Positions 43,307 to 51,798 of a stretch of DNA of 64,000 nt are shown here, piece after piece. The position numbers and the translations under genes were made by a program. The notes under the pieces are model-generated. The model worked only from the letters and a program-made list of their open reading frames with translations, had not been told where the DNA came from and searched no databases. The stretch lies in assembly GCF_900091525.1 (NCBI RefSeq), contig NZ_FMCU01000004.1, positions 434,001 to 498,000 of the forward strand, written 5' to 3'. This DNA comes from Micromonospora matsumotoense (GTDB taxonomy: Bacteria; Actinomycetota; Actinomycetes; Mycobacteriales; Micromonosporaceae). Position 1 is the first letter of the stretch. Each line of letters opens with the position of its first letter.

Positions 43307-44663
43307 GATCCCTCGTTCCGGTCGAGACGACGCCCTTGGACTGCAACAGGAACAGGGACAGGTTGCCCTCGTGGGGAATGCCGGGCGTGCTGTCCCAGGG
43401 CAGGGTCAGCCCGCACGTCACCTTGCGGATGCTCGGATCGGCCACCGCGTCGGCCCGGAGGTCGGCGTCGTCGGTCAACAGGTTGAGCACCAGGGCCCCA
43501 CCGAGCGGCGCGGTGCCGTCCGCACGACGCCACGGCGCGACCACGACGAACGGGAACGGCAGTTCCACCCCCACCGCCGGGTGGCGCGGATCGTCCGTCG
43601 ACAGGACGGTGGGCAGCGGGCGGTACGCGCCGTCCGGCAACCGCACCAGCGGGTCCGCGCCCGCCGCCGTGTGCACCGTCGCCCCGTGCGTGAGCCCGGC
43701 GAGCTGCCGGCTCAGGGCCTCGGCACGGCCGGCGTCGACGACGGGCAGGGTGGCATCGGACGCCGTCACCTCCGGGCTGGCCAGGGCGTCGAAGCGGGCG
43801 CCGAGGGCGGCGGCGACCTGCCGGGGTTCCCCGGTGGTCAGCACCAGGGAGATGTTGTTGCACCGGGTCCCCCCGTCGTACGCGGCGCTGACGGTGAGAT
43901 GGTCGAGCACGTCGTCGGTCAGCGGCCGGTCGAGCAGGGCACGGCTGCGGCCCGGCCCCCGGGTGGTGACCGTCGCGCTGTCGGCCCACCGCCGCACGGC
44001 GTCGCTGCCGCCGTACACGATGCCCCGGTCGGCGGCCTCCAACAGGTACTCCCCCACCGCGCGCTCGCCCGGCAGGAAGGAGATCCGGTGCTCCGCCAGG
44101 CCGGCGGCGAGCAGGGCGAGGGTCAACCGCCGGGCGGTGAAGGGCTCCCGGGTGCCGGGGCGCACCAGCACGCTGTAGCCCAGCGCCAGCGCGTGCAGCC
44201 ACGAGTCGTTGGGCGCCGGGTGGTTGCTGGCCATCACGGCCGCGAAGAGCCGGCCGGCCGGCACCCAGGCCGTCTGGTAACCGTCGCCCAACCGGGATTC
44301 GGGCAGCTCGGCCCGGGTGGTGCGGGGCAGGTGGGTGAGGCTGCGCACGATGTCGGCCACGGCGTGGCGGACCGTGACCCGGGGCAGCCCGGCGGCGAGC
44401 GCGACCCGCCGTTCGTACTCGTCGGGAGTCTCCCCGTCGAGGTCCGCCGTGGCGAACAGCTCGGCGGCCCGCAGCAACAGCTCGTGCCCGACCGGGCGGC
44501 CGTCGGCCGCCCGGCGGGCCCGGGTCACCGCCCCGACGGCCATCAGCCTCGGCACCATGCCCACCTCGCCCAGCAGGTCGCCCCGGACGTCGGCGAGCGG
44601 GGCCCGGTCGAGGCTGCGCACCGGCCGGCCGCAGACGATCGGCTCCACCACGATGCCGGCCAC
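43293..44663 (-). CDS. Acyl/aryl-CoA reductase component, LuxC/GriC-like
   Basis: A 456-residue aldehyde-dehydrogenase-fold reductase of the LuxC type. The thioester cysteine is in DGGTRCNNISLVL (about residue 263), NAD-binding elements are PAGRLFAAVMASNHPAPN, and a HPAVGVELPFPFVVV segment follows. It takes the acyl group activated by the LuxE-like partner immediately upstream (stop and GTG adjacent) and reduces it to an aldehyde. In grixazone biosynthesis the GriC/GriD pair reduces 3-amino-4-hydroxybenzoate (established); here PABA or a derivative is a natural candidate substrate (inference). Confidence 0.82.
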   Translation of the reverse strand: MAGIVVEPIVCGRPVRSLDRAPLADVRGDLLGEVGMVPRLMAVGAVTRARRAADGRPVGHELLLRAAELFATADLDGETPDEYERRVALAAGLPRVTVRHAVADIVRSLTHLPRTTRAELPESRLGDGYQTAWVPAGRLFAAVMASNHPAPNDSWLHALALGYSVLVRPGTREPFTARRLTLALLAAGLAEHRISFLPGERAVGEYLLEAADRGIVYGGSDAVRRWADSATVTTRGPGRSRALLDRPLTDDVLDHLTVSAAYDGGTRCNNISLVLTTGEPRQVAAALGARFDALASPEVTASDATLPVVDAGRAEALSRQLAGLTHGATVHTAAGADPLVRLPDGAYRPLPTVLSTDDPRHPAVGVELPFPFVVVAPWRRADGTAPLGGALVLNLLTDDADLRADAVADPSIRKVTCGLTLPWDSTPGIPHEGNLSLFLLQSKGVVSTGTRDHALA

Positions 44664-45743
44664 TCAGTACACCCCCTCGATCACCCGGACGTCGCCGACC
44701 TCGGCCACGGTGCCGATCTCGGCCAGTCCGTCGAGGGTGGCGTCACCGACGGGTTCCACCCGGACGGCGGTGTCCCGCTCGATGACGTGGGGCAGGAACA
44801 TCTCCTCGCTGACCAGACTCAGCCGGACCCGGCCGCGCTGACCGTAGTCCACCACCGCGCCGCGGTCGTCCACCACGTCGATCCACACCGCCTCCTGGTA
44901 GGGCTCGAACACGCACAGGTGCCGGTCCCCGGGGCGGCGGGGCCGCTGCGGCGCGACACCCATCAGGGTGTTGCCGTAGATCCCCACGAGCGTCGTGTCG
45001 GGGAAGAAGACCTCCTCCACCTGGCGCAGGCTCTCCGGACTGAACGAGGTGCCGGCCCAGATGATCGTCTCGACGGTCCGCTCGACGGCGGCGTGCAGCT
45101 CGGGGTCCGCGCAGATCGCCTCGATCAGCGGCGGCGTGGTGCTGAGCACCTTGATCGGCTGCGACCGCAGCACCTCGGCCGCCTGGTCCAGCAGGTGCCG
45201 CACGTACCGCTTGACCATGTCGCTCTCCCCCGCCGCCACGAGCTTCTTGACCCAGCGCGGGTCGAAGTCGACAGTGTGGAACATGCCGTTGCCGAGGGCG
45301 GCGTAGCGGGCGCAGTCGTAGGCGAAGACGTGCGGCCCGCTCGGGCCGAGGTGCAGCCAGTGCGCCGGATCCGCGATGTGGTGCGCCCGCAGCCGCTGCA
45401 TCGCCCAGGACAGCAGCCGACGCCGGTAGTCCCGGTCGATGATGCGCTTGGGCGCCCCGCTGGTCCCACCCGACTCGTACACCCGGAAGCCGGTGCCGGT
45501 CAGGCCACGGGGGATCAGGTCACCGACCGGCACGTGCCGCAACTGCTCGGTGAGGTCCGGAAACCGCACCAGATCGGCAGCGCCGTCGATGTCACGCAGC
45601 GGATCGAAGTCGAGCAACCGGCGCTGGCGCAGCCAGAACGCCGAACCCGTCTCGGGGTCGAAGTGCCAGCGCAGCAACCGCCGCAACCGCTCGTCGAAGG
45701 TCTCGACGCGGCCCGGTGCCAGCGCCGTGGTCATCGTGTCCAT
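44664..45743 (-). CDS. Acyl-protein synthetase-like ligase, LuxE/GriD-like
   Basis: A 359-residue AMP-forming ligase of the LuxE/phenylacetate-CoA ligase-related group. The phosphate-binding motif is YESGGTSGAPKRII (about residue 93), and IIWAGTSFSPES and GIYGNTLMGVAP follow. It should adenylate a carboxylate and pass it to the LuxC-like reductase. ATG follows GGTGAGGAG at 6 bases. First of three tightly coupled genes. The pair forms an arylcarboxylate reductase by analogy to GriC/GriD. Confidence 0.82.
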   Translation of the reverse strand: MDTMTTALAPGRVETFDERLRRLLRWHFDPETGSAFWLRQRRLLDFDPLRDIDGAADLVRFPDLTEQLRHVPVGDLIPRGLTGTGFRVYESGGTSGAPKRIIDRDYRRRLLSWAMQRLRAHHIADPAHWLHLGPSGPHVFAYDCARYAALGNGMFHTVDFDPRWVKKLVAAGESDMVKRYVRHLLDQAAEVLRSQPIKVLSTTPPLIEAICADPELHAAVERTVETIIWAGTSFSPESLRQVEEVFFPDTTLVGIYGNTLMGVAPQRPRRPGDRHLCVFEPYQEAVWIDVVDDRGAVVDYGQRGRVRLSLVSEEMFLPHVIERDTAVRVEPVGDATLDGLAEIGTVAEVGDVRVIEGVY

Positions 45744-45787
45744 CCTCGCTCCTCACCGATCGTCTGGGGGATCCGCCACGCACCGCC

Positions 45788-46633
45788 TCAGCGGACGACG
45801 GTGGCCGGCTCCGGGTAGGACATCGACAGCCCGGTCTCGCGGGTGGCCTCCAGTTCCTGCGTCACCTCGGCCAGCTTCTCGCCGATGCGCTGCACGGAGT
45901 CCACCCCGAGCGGAAGCCGGAACGGCGGTTGCGGGTTGCGGCCGAGCGCGATGATGGCCGCCGCCGCCCGCTCGGGGTCCCCGGCCTGCGCGTGGTTGTG
46001 TCCGACCGACCAGGTGCGGATCCGCCCGGCGGTCTCGGCGTAATCCGGGAACTCCCGGCCGGCGAAACACAGCGACGAGGGATCGAGGAAGTCGGTACGG
46101 AACAGGCCCGGTTCCACCAGGCACACCTGGACCCCGACCGGCTCCAGTTCCACCCGCAGCGCCTCGCTGAGCCCCTCCACCGCGAACTTCGTCGCCGCGT
46201 AGACGCCCCAGCCCATCTTGGCGCTGAAGCCGAGGACCGAGCTGATGTTGATGACCCGGCCCCGGCGCTGACGGCGCAGCACGGGCAACACGCTGCGGGT
46301 GACGTTCAACAGGCCGAAGACGTTCGCGTCGAACACCGCCCGGACCTCGGCGTCGGTGGCCTCCTCCACGGCCCCGAGCAGGCCCCGGCCGGCGTTGTTG
46401 ACCAGCACGTCGATGCCACCGAAACTCTCCACCGCCGCGAGTACGGCCCGGTCGGCCTGGGACTGGTCGGTGACGTCGAGCGGGACCACGAGCAACCGGT
46501 CGGGGTAGGGCAGGTCGGCCAGGCTGCTGGTGTTGCGCGCCGTGGCGACGACCTGCTCACCCTGCTCCAGCAGTTGGCGGACGATCTCCAGGCCGAAGCC
46601 CCGGGACGCGCCGGTGACGAACCAGACGGACAT
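45788..46633 (-). CDS. Short-chain dehydrogenase/reductase
   Basis: A 281-residue classical SDR: cofactor motif VTGASRGFGLEIV, NNAG motif in VLVNNAGRGL, catalytic Ser in INISSVLG and the YAATK motif (Tyr about residue 153). Binding of NADP(H) is suggested by arginine at the start of the second strand (ARNTSSLADLP). It should interconvert an alcohol and a ketone or aldehyde; acting after the LuxC/LuxE-like pair it could reduce the aldehyde further. AGGAGG-like GGAGG precedes the ATG. Confidence 0.9.
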   Translation of the reverse strand: MSVWFVTGASRGFGLEIVRQLLEQGEQVVATARNTSSLADLPYPDRLLVVPLDVTDQSQADRAVLAAVESFGGIDVLVNNAGRGLLGAVEEATDAEVRAVFDANVFGLLNVTRSVLPVLRRQRRGRVINISSVLGFSAKMGWGVYAATKFAVEGLSEALRVELEPVGVQVCLVEPGLFRTDFLDPSSLCFAGREFPDYAETAGRIRTWSVGHNHAQAGDPERAAAAIIALGRNPQPPFRLPLGVDSVQRIGEKLAEVTQELEATRETGLSMSYPEPATVVR

Positions 46634-46682
46634 GCTGCTTCCCTCCTGCGGTACGGGCCGACGCGTCGTCGGCCGGGTGCGG

Positions 46683-47297
46683 TCAGATGGTGTGGGCGGC
46701 CTTGCGCGCGTCCTCCCGGGCGCGGTCCAGATCGGCGGCCAGGGACCGGGTGAAGTCGGTGGGGCGCAGCGCGATCTCGATCACGGGGTCGACGCCGATG
46801 ACCCGGAGCCAGTAGTTGAGGTAGGAAGACTGGAAGTCGACGCCGAACTCCGGTGGGCACCCGGGGGTGTAGACGCCACTGGTATAGACGACACAGGCCC
46901 GTCGGCCGGTGAGCAGGCCCTGGTAGCCGTGTCGCGGATCGAGTCGGAACGTCAGGCCGGGCCGGGTGACGACATCAATGAAGTGCTTGAGCAGGTATGG
47001 GATTCCGAAGTTCCACATCGGCACGGAAAACAGATAGTGGTCAGCATCGGTAAAGCGACGTTCCAGGTCGCGGGTCTGTTGCCGCAACGCCGCCTGCCCG
47101 CCGGAGCCGGCCGCGTTCTTCTCCGTGGTCACCGCGCTGACGCCGGCCGGGGGCAAGGTGGTCGAGGAAAGGTCGAGCACGTCGAGGGTCGCCCCGGGGT
47201 AACGCTCGCGGAATGCGTCGACAAACGCCTCGGCGACCGCCGCCGAACGGCTACCCGGGCCGGGCGGGGAGGCGCTGACGTGCAGAAGTCGGGTCAC
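46683..47297 (-). CDS. FMN-dependent NADH-azoreductase-like flavoprotein (AzoR/AcpD family)
   Basis: A 204-residue flavodoxin-like quinone/azo reductase. The FMN loop is HVSASPPGPGSRSAAVAEAF, followed by FSVPMWNFGIPYLLKHFIDV and the VVYTSGVYTPG segment, all family hallmarks. It transfers electrons from NAD(P)H to quinones, nitro or azo groups. GTG start has AGAGG upstream. In a locus predicted to handle nitrite and arylamines, a role in reducing an azo/diazo/quinoid intermediate or in protection is plausible but unproven. Confidence 0.88.
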   Translation of the reverse strand: MTRLLHVSASPPGPGSRSAAVAEAFVDAFRERYPGATLDVLDLSSTTLPPAGVSAVTTEKNAAGSGGQAALRQQTRDLERRFTDADHYLFSVPMWNFGIPYLLKHFIDVVTRPGLTFRLDPRHGYQGLLTGRRACVVYTSGVYTPGCPPEFGVDFQSSYLNYWLRVIGVDPVIEIALRPTDFTRSLAADLDRAREDARKAAHTI

Positions 47298-47380
47298 CGC
47301 TCGGACCTCTGCGGCTCGGCACCGGGCAGTGCCGCCCCGGATCGGCCGCAATGACTGCCGAGGCCTGACAAACGCGCCAT
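47294..47380 (-). CDS. Possible 28-codon leader ORF before azoreductase
   Basis: MARLSGLGSHCGRSGAALPG... ends with a TGA overlapping the azoreductase GTG (GTGA), and TGGAG stands close before its ATG. The geometry is that of translational coupling, but the peptide has no recognisable features and the ribosome site is too close to be ideal. Low certainty. Confidence 0.2.
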   Translation of the reverse strand: MARLSGLGSHCGRSGAALPGAEPQRSER

Positions 47381-47903
47381 GACTCCACTCTCTGTGTCGA
47401 CGGAAGGACGGAACGTCAGGAAGGCTAACCCACCGGTAGGAGGGCAACCAGAGCCATTCCCTGCTCCGGGACAGAACCACTGAGCAGCCCGCCATCCAGG
47501 ACTCATGTCACGAAGTAGCCGCAGCGTCACCCAGCGTGGCCAATTGGCATCCCGGAAATCGGGCCATAGACGACAATCGCCGGAACCACTCTTCTGGAAT
47601 GCACCATTTCAGGTTATCGAAGCGGTGTCGGCATGCTGACCACCCCGTTACAGGTCAGCTTTTTCTGCATTCTTCCCGCCGGCGCGACGGGGGCCGGTGA
47701 TTAAACGGCGGACGGTGGACGGTGGACGCGATTCCCACCGGCCCCCACCACCACCGCGACCAATCGGCAAATGGCACCCTCAACCCGCCGGACATGGCCG
47801 TGTCCGGCGGGAAAATCCGCTGCTACGGTCGGTGATCCGCGCCGCCGTGAACACACCGGCGCCGACCCGGACCAGCCTTCTCCCGCCCAGATCCGGAGAT
47901 CTC
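47298..47903. promoter_or_regulatory. 606-bp intergenic region with GCCAATTGGC palindrome
   Basis: Apart from the possible leader ORF, no convincing gene is seen. GCCAATTGGC (47539-47548) is a perfect 10-bp palindrome containing the ATTGGCA core repeated before the DAHP synthase gene. The surrounding stretch 47520-47680 is AT-richer, fitting divergent promoters for the azoreductase block and the antiporter. Confidence 0.4.
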
Positions 47904-49190
47904 ATGAAGTCCGTAGCCACCCCGGCCGAACTCACCGCTGCAATCGTGATGGCCGACATCGCCCTCGTCCTCCTGGTAGCCCACCTGTTCGGCGGGATCG
48001 CCCGCCGGCTGAGGCAGCCCGTGGTGATCGGCGAGATCCTCGCCGGCATCGCGCTGGGCCCCAGCCTGCTCGGCCTGTTCCCCGGCGACCTGACCGCCCT
48101 GCTCTTCCCCGCCGCCGCGCGGCCGTACCTGTCGGCCATCTCGCAGGTCGGCCTCCTGCTGTTCATGTTCCTCGTCGGGTGGGAGTTCGACCGGCGCATG
48201 ATCTCCCGACGCAAGAGCCTCACCCTGTCGGTGTCGGTGTGCTCCATCGCTCTGGCCTTCACCCTCGGCGTCGGCCTGGCCAGGCTGATCTATCCCCGGC
48301 ACGCGACGATCGGCGGCACCCACGTGCCGTTCGTCGCGTTCGCCCTCTTCCTCGGCGCCGCCATGGCCATCACCGCGTTCCCGGTCCTGGCCCGCATCCT
48401 GCGCGACCGCGGCCTGTCCCGTACCCAGGTCGGGGTGCTGGCACTGGCCAGCGCCGCCATCGACGACGTGCTGGCCTGGTGCATCCTCGCCGTGGTCGCG
48501 GCGGTCGCCACCGCCCGCGACGCCACCGATCTCGCCCAGGTGGTCCTCATGTCCGCCGGCTACATCGCGGTCATGGCGTTCGCGGTCCGCCCCGGCCTGG
48601 CCGCCCTGATCCGCCGCATCGGTCCGAACACCTACCAGCTCGCGGCCATCACCGCCGCCGGTGTCTTCCTGTCCTCCTACGCCACCACCTGGATCGGCAT
48701 CCACGCCATCTTCGGGGCCTTCGCGTTCGGGTTCGTCATGCCCCGCCAACCGGCGGAGCCGCTGACCACGCACGTCCGGGTGCCGTTCGAGAACATCGGC
48801 CTGGTCCTGCTGCCGGTCTTCTTCATCGTCACCGGACTCAGCGTCGACATCGCCGCGCTGACCCTGACCAACCTGCTCGAACTGGCCGCGATCATCCTGG
48901 TCGCCTGCGTCGGCAAAATGGCCGGCGCCACCCTGCCCGCGCGGGCCTTCGGCCTGCCCTGGCCACAGGCGCGTCGACTGGGCATCCTCATGAACACCCG
49001 GGGGCTGACCGAGTTGATCGTGCTCAACATCGGCGTCTCCCTCGGCGTCCTCGACGGACAGCTGTTCACCATGATGGTCGTCATGGCCCTGGTGACCACC
49101 GCGATGGCCGGCCCGCTGCTGGCGACGCGCATGCCGGCGAGCGACGACGTGCCCATGCTGGCCGCCGAACCCGTGCCGGCCACCCGCTGA
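47904..49190 (+). CDS. CPA2-type cation/proton antiporter (second copy)
   Basis: A 428-residue membrane protein with about 12 helices: GEILAGIALGPSLLGLFPG, AMAITAFPVLARILRDRG, SAAIDDVLAWCILAV and GIHAIFGAFAFGFVMPR are CPA2 signatures. Like the copy at 17048 it has no regulatory C-terminal domain. The start MKSVATPAELT follows GGAG; the longer ORF upstream has no such support. It stands alone, ended by a strong hairpin. It may provide ion balance or product tolerance; involvement in the pathway is inference. Confidence 0.87.
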   Translation: MKSVATPAELTAAIVMADIALVLLVAHLFGGIARRLRQPVVIGEILAGIALGPSLLGLFPGDLTALLFPAAARPYLSAISQVGLLLFMFLVGWEFDRRMISRRKSLTLSVSVCSIALAFTLGVGLARLIYPRHATIGGTHVPFVAFALFLGAAMAITAFPVLARILRDRGLSRTQVGVLALASAAIDDVLAWCILAVVAAVATARDATDLAQVVLMSAGYIAVMAFAVRPGLAALIRRIGPNTYQLAAITAAGVFLSSYATTWIGIHAIFGAFAFGFVMPRQPAEPLTTHVRVPFENIGLVLLPVFFIVTGLSVDIAALTLTNLLELAAIILVACVGKMAGATLPARAFGLPWPQARRLGILMNTRGLTELIVLNIGVSLGVLDGQLFTMMVVMALVTTAMAGPLLATRMPASDDVPMLAAEPVPATR

Positions 49191-49199
49191 ACACCGACT

Positions 49200-49250
49200 G
49201 CGGGGCCGGTCCCGGTGGCGCGCGCGACGCGCCACCGGGACCGGCCCCGC
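49200..49250. terminator. Bidirectional hairpin terminator
   Basis: A perfect 23-bp inverted repeat (arms 49200-49222 and 49228-49250, loop CGCGA) lies between the convergent antiporter and EVE-like genes. Confidence 0.9.
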
Positions 49251-49253
49251 GGT

Positions 49254-49697
49254 TCAGTCCAGGGCGTGCCGCTGCCAGAGCTGGTGGACCTGCGCCTCGG
49301 CGGCGGTCGGCACGCCGGTGCCCGAGCTGAAGACGTAGTCCCAGGCGACCCCGGACGCCTCCGTCTTCAACACCTGCGGAACGATCCGCTCCGCCACCGG
49401 CAGCAGCCCGTCCCACGCCACGTCCACGTAGTTCGTCGTCGATTCCGGGTCCCGGTCGTGCGGACCGGGATACGGGGCCCGGGTCACCACGCCGTGCCCG
49501 ACCAGGCCCCGCTGGCGACCCTGCATCAGCAGCCAGGCGTCGGCGCCCACCGGGATGTTCACCCGCCGTCCCACCGTCCACGAACCGGCCAACGTGCGCT
49601 GCGGGGAGACCCCCGGGGTCAGCGCCTCGTAGCTCGGCGTCCACCCGTTCCAACGCTGGGGGTTCCAGCCCAGGATGATCGCGGCCACCGTGCTCAC
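49254..49697 (-). CDS. EVE/PUA-like domain protein, hypothetical
   Basis: A 147-residue protein opening AAIILGWNPQRWNGW, then GADAWLLMQGRQRGLVGHGV and NYVDVAWDGLL. These blocks occur in EVE-like domains found at the N-terminus of some HNH restriction endonucleases that read modified bases, but no nuclease domain is attached here. GTG start overlaps the MmcQ/YjbR stop as GTGA. Function unknown; nucleic-acid or modified-base binding is a guess from fold. Confidence 0.6.
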   Translation of the reverse strand: MSTVAAIILGWNPQRWNGWTPSYEALTPGVSPQRTLAGSWTVGRRVNIPVGADAWLLMQGRQRGLVGHGVVTRAPYPGPHDRDPESTTNYVDVAWDGLLPVAERIVPQVLKTEASGVAWDYVFSSGTGVPTAAEAQVHQLWQRHALD

Positions 49698-50053
49698 CGC
49701 CCCGGAACCCGGGCCGCAGCGCCGTCGTAGTGCGCCACCAGCCGCTTCGGCGCCGCGCGCCGCCACCCTTCCACCACCAGCTCCCGGATCTCGTCCGGGT
49801 CCGCCCTGGCGAGCTGGGCGCGGACCCAGCCGAACCGGCCGAAGTAGTCCGCCGGGTCGAAGGTGTCCGGGTCGGCCGCCATCAGCTCGGCCTGGTCCTC
49901 CTTCGACGCCCTGATGATCGCCACCACCCCGTCGGCGGAGGTGCTGGCGAAGATGCGGTCCCGCACCCGGAACGTGGGATGCCCCCACGTCTCCTGCTCC
50001 ACTGCCTCCGGCAGCGCGAGGGCGAACTCCCGTACCTGCTCGGGTGTCAACAT
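49694..50053 (-). CDS. MmcQ/YjbR-family protein
   Basis: A 119-residue protein of the MmcQ/YjbR family (cyclic DNA-binding-like fold): EQVREFALALPEAVEQETWG, HPTFRVRDRIFAS and the closing WRRAAPKRLVAHYD are typical. A GGAGGG ribosome site precedes the ATG. Biochemical role is unknown for the family. Two-gene operon with the EVE-like protein. Confidence 0.85.
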   Translation of the reverse strand: MLTPEQVREFALALPEAVEQETWGHPTFRVRDRIFASTSADGVVAIIRASKEDQAELMAADPDTFDPADYFGRFGWVRAQLARADPDEIRELVVEGWRRAAPKRLVAHYDGAAARVPGR

Positions 50054-50575
50054 CGTCGGTTCCCTCCGGGTCAGCGGGCGGCCACGCCCGCAGTGGGGCG
50101 TACCGCCCATTAGACGGTCGACGCCGGTTGCCGTCCGGGCGGACGCGCCGGCCCGCACCCGGGGACGGGCCACCGGGAGCGGCCGGCACGACACCGCGGC
50201 CGGGTATCGGGGTGCGGCCGGCAGCCGCCCCAGGGGTACGCGTACCGCGGGGGCGTGGACCTCGGCGGAGCCGTCCCGCCGGCCGTACGCGCGCACGGGG
50301 ACTCCTCACCTGTTCGGACCGGACGGCGACCAGCAGCGTGCCACGGGTCGCCGGTGCGGGAAACGGCCACTTGCCGCCGGTCGACAGGACCAATCGTCGC
50401 CGTCCCCGCGAGCACCCGGACGGGCGACGACGCGGGGCGGGTCGCGTCGGCGGCACCGGCCCCGCCCGCCGCCGGAGTGGTCCCGGACCGCGCGGTGATG
50501 TGGCTCTGGCCGCCCCCGACGGCCGGCCATACCTTCAGGCCACTAATCCTGCTCGATACGTTCGGGAGTTGGGCC
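50054..50575. other. 522-bp intergenic region
   Basis: No reading frame here has the composition or a ribosome site of a real gene. The right end (50520-50575) is AT-richer and contains TAATCCTGCTCGATACG, plausible for the ABC transporter promoter, just before the GGGAG of the binding-protein gene. Confidence 0.5.
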
Positions 50576-51772
50576 ATGACCGGGATCAACCGCAGGACAT
50601 TTCTGGGCATCAGCGCCGGCCTCGGCGTCGCCGGCCTCACCGGCTGTGGCAGCAGCATCGGCGCCGCCGCGGCCAGCGGGGACGGCCACACCGTCAAGGT
50701 GGGCCTCGTCATCCCGCAGGCCGGGGTCTACACCCCGCTGGGTGTCGACATCCAGCGGGGCTGGGACCTCTGGCTGCGCCAGCACGACGGCCGGCTGGGT
50801 GGGCGGCGGGTCACCACCGTCGTCGCCGACGAGGGCGAGGGGCCGCAGACCGGCGTGCCGGCCGTGCAGAAGCTGCTCCAGAACGACCGGGTCGACGTGC
50901 TGGTCGGCATCGTCAGCTCCGCCACCGCCCTCGGCGTGCGGGACCTGGTCACCAGCGCCCGTCGGCTGCTGGTGATCGCCAACGCGGGCGCGGGCGCCAT
51001 CACCGGCACCAACCGCAGCCCCTACATCTGGCGTACCTCGTTCACCAACGCCCAGGTGGCCGCCGCGATGGGACGGCACCTGGCCGAAAGCGGCGTACGC
51101 CGGGTCTATGCGATCGCCCCCGACTACGTCGCCGGCACCGAGGCCATCAAGGGGTTCAGCAACGCCTACCGGGCCGGTGGTGGCACCATCGTCGGCCAGA
51201 GTCAGCCGCCGTTCGGCAAGACCCAGGACTACCAGCCCTTCCTCAGCCGGATCCAGTCCTCCGGCGCCCAGGGCACCTTCTGCTTCTTCGGGGGTGCCGA
51301 GTCGGTGGCCTTCGTCAAGCAGTACGCCCAGTTCGGCCTCTCCCGCACCATCCCGCTGTACGCGTCGGGGTTCCTCGTCGAAGGCGGCGTGCTCAGCGCA
51401 CAGGGCCAGGCGGCCGACGGGGTGCTGTCGACGCTGCACTACACCTCCGAACTGGACAACCCGGCCAACACCGCGTTCGGCCAGGCGTTCCGTTCCGCCT
51501 ACGACGCCACCCCCACCGCGTACGCGGTGCAGGCGTGGGACGCCGCCGAGGTGCTCTCCCGCGCCGTCGCGCAGGCCGGCGCCGTCGACGGGGACAGCCT
51601 CGCCGCGGCCCTCGGCTCGGTCGGCGTGCTCACCGACAGCCCCCGTGGACCGTGGTCCTTCGTACAGCAGTCGCCCCGGCAGAACTTCTACCTGCGCCGG
51701 GTGCGGACCAGGGCCGGCGCACCGGTCAACAGCGTCGTCGAGGACCTCGGTCCGCTCGACCCCGAGTCGTAA
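50576..51772 (+). CDS. Branched-chain amino acid/amide ABC transporter substrate-binding lipoprotein
   Basis: A 398-residue type I periplasmic-binding protein. The N-terminus MTGINRRTFLGISAG carries a twin-arginine-like RRTFLG and a lipobox LTGC at about residues 21-24, so it is an exported membrane-anchored lipoprotein. The mature part (KVGLVIPQAGVYTPLGVDIQ, GIVSSATALGVRDL) is the Leu/Ile/Val- or urea/amide-binding fold. Start fixed by GGGAG. First gene of a complete five-gene importer. Confidence 0.9.
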   Translation: MTGINRRTFLGISAGLGVAGLTGCGSSIGAAAASGDGHTVKVGLVIPQAGVYTPLGVDIQRGWDLWLRQHDGRLGGRRVTTVVADEGEGPQTGVPAVQKLLQNDRVDVLVGIVSSATALGVRDLVTSARRLLVIANAGAGAITGTNRSPYIWRTSFTNAQVAAAMGRHLAESGVRRVYAIAPDYVAGTEAIKGFSNAYRAGGGTIVGQSQPPFGKTQDYQPFLSRIQSSGAQGTFCFFGGAESVAFVKQYAQFGLSRTIPLYASGFLVEGGVLSAQGQAADGVLSTLHYTSELDNPANTAFGQAFRSAYDATPTAYAVQAWDAAEVLSRAVAQAGAVDGDSLAAALGSVGVLTDSPRGPWSFVQQSPRQNFYLRRVRTRAGAPVNSVVEDLGPLDPES

Positions 51773-51798
51773 CCGCACCACCGGACGGAGCCTCCACG

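Noticed and set aside
50054..50575. A possible extra regulator gene before the ABC importer.
   Set aside because: All frames there are low-complexity Arg/Ala/Pro shadows without a ribosome site or recognisable domain.
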